DNA of 64,000 nt from Pomphorhynchus laevis (lineage: Eukaryota > Acanthocephala > Palaeacanthocephala > Echinorhynchida > Pomphorhynchidae). A program made the position numbers and the translations under genes. Positions 15,101 to 24,100 of the stretch are shown piece by piece. Every line of letters begins with the position of its first letter. The first letter of the stretch is position 1. Below the pieces are notes generated by a model. That model made no database searches and was not told the DNA's origin. It saw only the letters and a program-made list of their open reading frames with translations. The DNA lies in the NCBI GenBank assembly GCA_012934845.2, contig WNNJ02003564.1, forward strand, positions 62,001 through 126,000. The letters are read 5' to 3'.

Positions 15101-18100
15101 ATGAATAGAGCAAACCAAAAGGAAGTAATACTAAAAATATTTAAATAAGCCTTTGATTTAATATATATATTATAGGTTGTAATCCCAAAGAAGCCAGATG
15201 AGAAGCTTGGTATAACACTTGTGGAATCAGGATGGGGATCTATGATCCCTACGGCAATGATTGGACACATCCAGTCAGACAGTCCAGCTTTAAGGTCTGG
15301 ATTTAACAATAGCAATTATTGTTTCATACAATCACAACTTATTAATTAAAGACAAAAGCTATAGGAACTCTTAAATCGGAATGAGACATGATGGGTGGAA
15401 ATATTTGTGGATGGTTTTTGCCAAAGCCAGCCAAAAAGCGTTAAAAACGTTTAAGATTTTATTATCAATATTTCTTCCACCAATTGTGGACATCGTCAGG
15501 ATAAATTGTAATAGTTTTAATCAAGAATTTTAACCAAGAATTTTTATCAAGAATTTTTAGGTTAAAATTTCTTGATTACAATTTATCCTGACGATGTCAA
15601 CAATCGGTGGAAGAAATAATAAAATCTTAAACATTTTTAACGCTTTTTGGCTGGGTTTGGCCATAAAACCATTCACAAATATTTCCACCCATCATGTCTC
15701 ATTTCGATTGCAATAGATTGGCCTTCAATTGCAATAGATCTATTTAGGTCTATTTTATATACTGAAAATTATATTATAGACATGTTTCGATGAGTCAATT
15801 TATTTTAAACATTAATATTAATTAATTCAAAATACGTAATATACATAATGGTAATAATAGTACATGTCTATTTTCTCACATCTTTGATGTTAGGAAGATA
15901 TCCATCAATGTTAGGAAGATATCCATCAAAGATATCCATCTTTGATGCTAAGAAGATATCCATTTCGATGCCTTGGATAATTGAATAAGTTATCCGGTTT
16001 ATTCGATATAAATAATAAATAAAGTCATAGTTTTACACGAATATTATATGAACATATAGAACCTCGATTTTTAGTATTTTAGATTTAGCCGAATGTATTC
16101 ATTAAAATAAAACTAATGTTACTGGATAAAGAAACGTTTAACCTAATCGAGATCCATATTTTTAAAATATATATTGATGTTTATAATGTTACAACCATCA
16201 GGCAATACAAATTATACAAATTGTACAAATTCTACAGAACCTAATTCGTCTTAGGGACACATCCCCACAAGTATATTCACAGTTGATATCTTCAAATATA
16301 AGCGGTCAACCTACTTCATCTGATGTGGATTCAATTCGATCACCAAGCAATAGACAAACAGCTTATGCAACAACAGTATTTCAAAATTTACAATACTCAA
16401 ATCAAGATTATACTGTTTCGTTGTTTCAACCATTAGATCGTCTTCATCCCCAGCAACATCAGCCGACAAATCAACAACCAAACCAAACTCAAGAACAACT
16501 TTATGCATCCGAACTTGTACAAATGCAGACAGTGGGATTCCATAGCCGTGATACTAATCTTGAAGCGCTTGTTGCATCTATGGGGGACGCAAAAATGGGT
16601 GTAGAACGTAATAAAGACTCTTGACTTTTATAACTCATTAGTTTGTTTATTGTATTTGATTTTCCTCTTTTAAAGTTGTTATTTATTGAGTCTACGGTAT
16701 TAAACATTATATTTATTAAATATCTTATTATATTTTAATATTTTAATTATCCAAAAATAACAAGTTACAAGATAGAATTCAAAGTTTTAGCTACTTTATT
16801 AAACAAATAATTTACTACAATTAAATAATATGCGAATATGCAAACGTACCTTTATCTTTATATTTACATTTTTTAAAGTTCTATTGATAAACTTCAATTT
16901 CCAGTCTCTGCATTAATATAGTTACCATCAGGTAACTTTGACGTATAATTAAATAAATCAAATCAGCTAACTGAGTTTACGTATTATTAACTGAGTTTAC
17001 GTAATATACATGTACTATTAATATACATAATAATGAATAAGTTGATTAGTAATAAAAAGGTTGATTATTGGAAAGTAAGAAGTAAAATTTAATTTAGGAA
17101 TTAAACAAATTTTATAAAATTTGTTTAATAAATAAATTAATTTGAATTAATTAATTAAACAAATTTGTTTTTATAAAATTCTTTTGCTTAATTTTTTACG
17201 AAACAAAAAGAAAATCTTTATTTAAAAAGATTTTACGAAAACTTTTGCATAATTTTTTTAAATATTATTAATTGCCACATAAAACTATTATTTAAAAAGT
17301 CTAAATTCTATACATTTTTATATGATCATTACAGTAGAGTTGGCTAAAATGGGTTTACAATATTTATACATGTTTTTTATCTTCTATGTGGTCCTTAACA
17401 CATTAAATTAACTTAATATTAAATTATAGTGTTTACTAAGTTTTAGTTTATTAAATTATATTGTTTACTAAAATTAATTATAATGATTTATTATCTATGC
17501 ACAGTACAACGTAAGCACCTCACGTTTGAAAGTTTTCGTCAATTCTGTCTACGAAACATAATTTAATTTATAAAATAATAAATTTTTAAATTTATAATTT
17601 CTAATTTCAATTTATTATTAAAACTTAAAACTTTTAATTTTTTTATTATTAAAATTATTATTTGTTTGTAATCTTAACATTTCGATTATCCCATTTTAAA
17701 AATAATTTATTTTATAGTTAAATAAATTAATTTTGTAAATAACAAAACCATGAAAGAATAAATAGGAAACGTCTTAATTTTTGTTTATAAACTGTGATCA
17801 TCTGCAAACTACCCATTAATTATTTTAACTAATTAAAAAATTTAATTAATTTTTTAATTAATTTTTACAAAATTAATTTAAAAATTAATTTGTATAATTA
17901 ATTTTTTACAGAAGTTAATGCAAAGAGGGATATTTTAACTTTGTATTTAATATTTGATATTTTAATTTTTGTATTTAGTATTTGATATTTTAATTTTTGT
18001 ATTATTTTTATATTTTTGTTTCGCTATAACAATGAACATCGAATTTTACCAACTTTTAATGCTCTTGACCTTAATTTCAACAGCATATCCGTTAAAAATT

Positions 18101-21100
18101 ACGTTAATTTTATAGATCTACTGGATTGAATATTGGAGATTACATAATGTCAGTCAACGGTGTCAGCTTTGTTGGGATTCCTCTTCGATCATGTTTGAAT
18201 CACTTAAAGGTATATTCAGATAATGTTGTTATGACGCAGTATTTCAGATATTAAAATAGTCATTGCGATCATCAAGAAGTATTCAAATGATTGTTGTTAA
18301 GTGTTCTCCGGTAACTGATGTGTTCCTAAGAAGACCAGATTCTCAATACCCCCTTGGATTCCGGGTACAGGATGGAGTAGTAAGTTACTTTACAATTGTA
18401 TTCTTAAACTTTGACGTATAATTGCTTCAATTCCAATTTAACATTCTTTTGTATTTAAATTTGTGATTCTAGCAAAGGCATATCATAAATATAACAGCTT
18501 TAAGTTGGTAGTTTATATGCAATGCAATTAAAGGTGACGTTTGAAAATTTAATAAATTCAATCTATGCTAATGCATAGATCTTGTAATATTTCTAAATAA
18601 GAATATCTGATTGTGCTGCCTTCTATAATAGATAAAGAGAGTAATTGTACTTGTCAAATACGTTGCTTGGTTTACCTCTAACTTGTATACATGCGAAAAT
18701 ATATATTAATAACGGTTATAAAGTATTTACCGTTGATTTACATTTGAAGGCACCAATAATGCGATGTAATCTCTCATATGATTTAATCTCCAATCGAAAG
18801 TTAAACTTTATTTTGTGCAAAATTATATTTAATTTAATGAACAACTTTATTTTCTTAATTATCGATTATCTTAAATAGGTTGTGCGGTATTAAATCTTCT
18901 ATTGTCGCCGACGAATAATTTCGAATGTCGAATTTAATTTTCAAAATTTTGCATGATTATAAAGCGTGACATTCATAATTAAATCGTGTGTCCTATACGA
19001 CATGGCGACCCCGTATCGACCATAAATATTCATCAGTTACCATAACTTATATACAAATAAACAGTTGAATTGAGAATTATTCGGAATGGAACAAAAAGAA
19101 TAAGAGTAGTGATATATTCTGACCCTTGTAGTCCATTAGATAGAGAAACGATCCGTCTATACTATTGTAAGGATAAAAATCTACCCACTTCTACATTGTT
19201 ATTTATAATATATAATAATTAATAGTATAAAGATAATATTATATTATACTATAATATTAATATATCATAATTATATAATGTATTAATTAAATATTATTAA
19301 TAATAGATATTATATAATATGTATAATAAGATATAACTTTATAAAATAAAGTTATATAATGTAGAATAGAATTAAAGCTATTAGTTGAATTAGTTAATTA
19401 GAACCAACTGGTTTGAAATGGTGACTTTGTCATTTGCGACAATTTCACTGTTGAATTTCTTTCGTGGTGCTGACACCCTGATATCAGAATTAAAGCTGTA
19501 GAAAATTGAAAAATATAAATTAATATAATTATAATTTATATTATTATATTAATATAATTATTAATTACTAATAATTAATTATTATATTATTGTTTATTAA
19601 ATTATCTCCATTTTAAAACGGTAATAATAATTATAAAACGGTAATCAATTAATCCCGTAACAAAAGAATGGGGCTGACTTGTGTTACAGTTATAGCAATA
19701 TAAGCAAACATTTCAAAATTTTCTGTCATCTAGCAATTTTCAGATGCTTGCAGAAATTTGTCTTTTAATGAATTTGAATTACGTAAGTAATTAAGCCCGG
19801 ACCCGTTTAAAAACACAAATAAAGTACAAATTTTGTATTGTTAGAGAGATAGATTTATTGATAAAACAAAAAAATAAATCAAATAAATAATTTAAATTGA
19901 TAGATCATTAACCAAAGTTTCGGAGCTAGGAAGCGTTCGCTTATGTTCCCGGATTCTCAAAGTTAGAGTCTACACTCTAAGGTTTTTCTTACTATCGCAA
20001 TCTCGAAGTTTGTAATCTCTGTAATCAACAGTATTAGTAAATACTAATGCTTTTATTAGTGAATAATTAGAGTCCCTTCCGTTGCTCGCAACACACAAAT
20101 TGAAAAATAAAAGAAATTAAAAACAATAAAAAATTATTGTTAAAAAAATTAATAATTTTTTAGAGATAGATTTATTGATAAAACAAAAAATTAAATCAAA
20201 TAAATAATTTAAATTGATGGGTCATTAACCAAAGTTGCGAAGCTAGGAAGCGTTTCTAACTGTGATTTTTTGTCGTTTGATAATGAAGCTCCGAAGCCCC
20301 ATTTACGTTGTCGTTGAATTTACACGTGCCAATATCATGGATAAACGGCATCAGTGGGAATGTATAGTGGCATAATAAGGTTTCGTGTTTTGCAATGAAT
20401 ATTTTCCTGCTATCCGTTTTAAAATATGGTTAGCGGTTATTACAAGTCCCACAATTGTGGACATTATAAAGGGATGGAAAGACGCTCTTTCTATACCCGT
20501 AATCCATTCGCTGTATTTGAGCTTTTTCCTTCCTTCATTATACTTGAATGCGTCTGGTATGTGATTAAAGGAGTACGACGGGGCTGATGAGTTGTAAACG
20601 CATATGTCCATAAAGGATCGCTCCATAATTTGTACAAATAGTCCATTGTATATTATGTCTGATCTTGCTTCTTTATCTCGAGTCGTTGTAATTGAATCTA
20701 ATTTTACGTTATCCGGAACGTTTCGTAAAGTCGGCTCGGTAAAGAGTGACGGCATACCTTATAAGCTGACGTGTAAGTTCATTGCGTATATCATTGTGTC
20801 GAATAATTGTCCCTCGACCTGTCCGGCATGATAACATGCCTGCGAGATCATGATGATTCCTTCATTCACATTCTCTTCCTGTGTCAATCGTTTGCCAGTC
20901 ATATCACGCCACCAGGACATCTTTAAACTCTCGAGAAGAGAGAAACATGTATTATGCGTCAGTGTAGTAACTTAGCCATGCATATGCACCAACTCTACCA
21001 GCGTTGATTAGTATCGTGCTCAAATCTCTGTCGGAAGAATCTATTATCTGCTTGCGTCGAATTTCCGCAACAATCTCATTCTCGAATCTTATTTGTTTAA

Positions 21101-24100
21101 TAATTTCTTTCTGTATTTTTAAGAGTTCGGGTCCTAAAACACCATTCATGATAGGCGAGCATATTCTGATGAAATTGTTATAATCCGAATTATTTTTACA
21201 TGACGCAGATTCCCGTATGCCAAGTCCTCCAAGTTTACTCGTTAGCTAGACTAAGTTCATGGCTTCAGTATCATCAGGCAGATACCCGATCATTTCGGGC
21301 AAAAGTTCTTTAAATAGGTTAATTTGGAGTGACAAAAACCATTCATGTTCGGTCTCACATGTTCGCTTCAAATAAAGTTGTTTGTGCTGAGCTGCTTTCA
21401 TTAGCATAATATAGGCAGGGAAGGCCTCTGTTGTCGCAAGATCTTTAATTTGCTCAAATTCTGTCTCTCACATCTTCGCTGCTTTTCTGCATTTGTCATG
21501 CACAAAGTTTGATGTCCCCCCGAAGCTACCAAGGTATTTTACACCGTCCTGGCGTATTGGCACTCCTTGTTCTAAGAAAAATTTTGTATTTCTGTAGCAA
21601 TAATCGGAATGAGTCAGTAAAATACATTTCTGAGGGTTTACATGAAAACCATATGCAGGACCACATACTCAATCCAAATCTTCATTGGTTAAGCTCAATC
21701 CAAATCTTCTCTAGCTGATCCTTTGTGCCTAGACAACAGCCATCGTCCGCATACCACGAATGTTTCGCGTTGGGAGCTACTTATCGATCATGGGCAATGA
21801 TGCAAGATCTGACAGTAATTACCATTTACTGTCGGATATGACGAGGCTCTATAGGTATTTTGAAGAATTGTTTTTAGTAACGGGCACAAGTGAACTATGT
21901 TTTTCAGTGCTAGTTATCTGTTTATGCAGTTGAATGCATTTTTGGCATCAATAAGAAGTATGCGTGAATCCGGTGATTTATTATGCCCCAGACAATTAAT
22001 TAAACGATTTGAAAGCTGAACGATTTTATGTATATTATTTTGTTTGGCAAATTTCGTGGCAAATTCGTGCAATCTGCACGCTTACATGACCACTAATGAA
22101 AAAAGAACAGCAAAAGTCACAGATTGATTAGTTAATTGTTTAAATGGAATTGGATTTAGTGTTTAAAGCATGACATTGATGACGATTGGCGGATATGAAT
22201 TGGCAGATGATTCCACGAGAGATGAGCAGCCACAGCAAAGGAGCGGAAGTCAAAAAAATAGTTTGGGACATGTAAAAGAAGGGAATTACGAGAACGGAGA
22301 GCACAGTACATAGGACGAGAATTGTCGAGAAAAGGAAGGTTGAGAAATGAAGGGATATGAGAAGTTATAAGGCGAAAAACAATAATAAGAAGACGGATTT
22401 GAACACGAAAATAAATGGTAGGTCAATCGAGATAAACAAGATGGTGGGATGTATGATCAAAACGACGAAGACGGAAGAGAACTCGGACGGCTGCGTTGAT
22501 GATGCGTTGTAAAAGAAGAAGATTGGATTTAGGTGAGTTTGAAAATATACTAAGATGATTATCGAGTCTAGAAATAATGAGAGAAGATATGAGAGTCATA
22601 CAAGAAGGTAAATCGATCAATCTACGAACTTGACAGAGATTTCGGAGTATCAAGGTAGATGAGCGTACTTTATCTCTAACGAAAGGTTTAAGTGAAAGTC
22701 GGTTGTCGAAATGAAAGCCTAAGAAAACAAGATTATTAACGATAGGAAGAATTGTAGAATTTACTGATACGGAGGGAGGTTCTAAGTCGAAGCGTCGAGG
22801 TAGGATCCACATAATTTTAGATAATGTGAATGTGATTAAATGATAATGTGAATTATCAAGACAGTTGGAACTGCTATAATAAGTCACATATTAATTAGTT
22901 AATTGTTGAAATGGAATTGGGTTTGGCGTTTGAAGCACGGTAGTGTGAACTGCTATTTCAGTCCCACATCGTTATTCGACACATAGTTGTATATTTCAAC
23001 ACACTGATGTTACATCATTTGATATGTGATTGACTATCGTTCGTTTAATAATTCTACGTAGTACTTCTCCGATTCCAATTAGTCGCACTCCCAGTTTCTT
23101 ATCAAGAGAGAGAGGAGCCTACATGTTGTATATGCATGTAGTCTTTGAGAGTGTATTTTTTCAGTACTTATTTTGATTGCAAATTCGCATATTTCTGAAG
23201 TTAGATGTTGGAAAGCAAAACCGTGTTTTGTGAGAAAATTCTTCCATTCGTCAGCGTCTGCTCCTGAGAGACCTGCAGAACCTGTCGTATTAGTAGCAGC
23301 TCTAATGATGCCATTAGCCGTGAAATCTGCAAAGGGCATTTCATGATGTTCAATTACTCGATCAAGGCCGTGTTTGAGCACCAATTCATTATTTATCATT
23401 TTAGAGAGGGTAATCTTTTAACGTTGATAAAACCGTCTGATTATTGATGATTTGATTTGTATTTAGCACACCTCATGCACCATCAAAGGTTAAAGCACGA
23501 GATGCTTTTCCTATTTTGCCACTATTGATCAATGTTGCAATTCTTTTTATTAGCTGTGCTTGTGTTAGAAAATTCAAAATGTGAAAAGAGTACCATTTTG
23601 CAACACAATAAAAAGCGCAAAAATTTCTTGTGATATTTCGATCTTGACATAGATCATCATCAGACATCTGTAAAATAAAAAATACAAATTACATTAAATT
23701 GTAAGTTATCTAATTTAGTAGTATTTAAAAATTAAAAAATCTTTAATGTCTTTACGAATCCTTCATCTTTGCGATTGATAGTAGGATTCATCTCTTTGAT
23801 GAATATAGCTTCTAGAATTCGTAAATTCACAACATTACGTTCTTTCATTAAAGACTTCGTACTATCAATTATTTCCTTTTTAGATACCTTAATGTTATGT
23901 TCATCTTCCATATGCTTCTTAATCGCACCGCTATATGAATATTGAGTCATTCGTGAATACAACCGTTGCTTCGTGTAACCAATATAAATGTTGTTAGAAC
24001 TGACCTTACATTCAGCTTTAGGACATGTGAATTGGTATACAGTGTTGTGCAAGGGTCTTTGAATCGTACAATTTTTCAATATTATGTGGCTAAATTTTAG

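Noticed and set aside
16311-16707. Minus-strand ORFs over the ubiquilin-like fragment
   Set aside because: Shadows of the plus-strand UBA frame, which carries the recognisable motif.
18645-18878. 77-residue gene in an X11 intron
   Set aside because: No splice borders, no family and AT-driven composition; left as chance.
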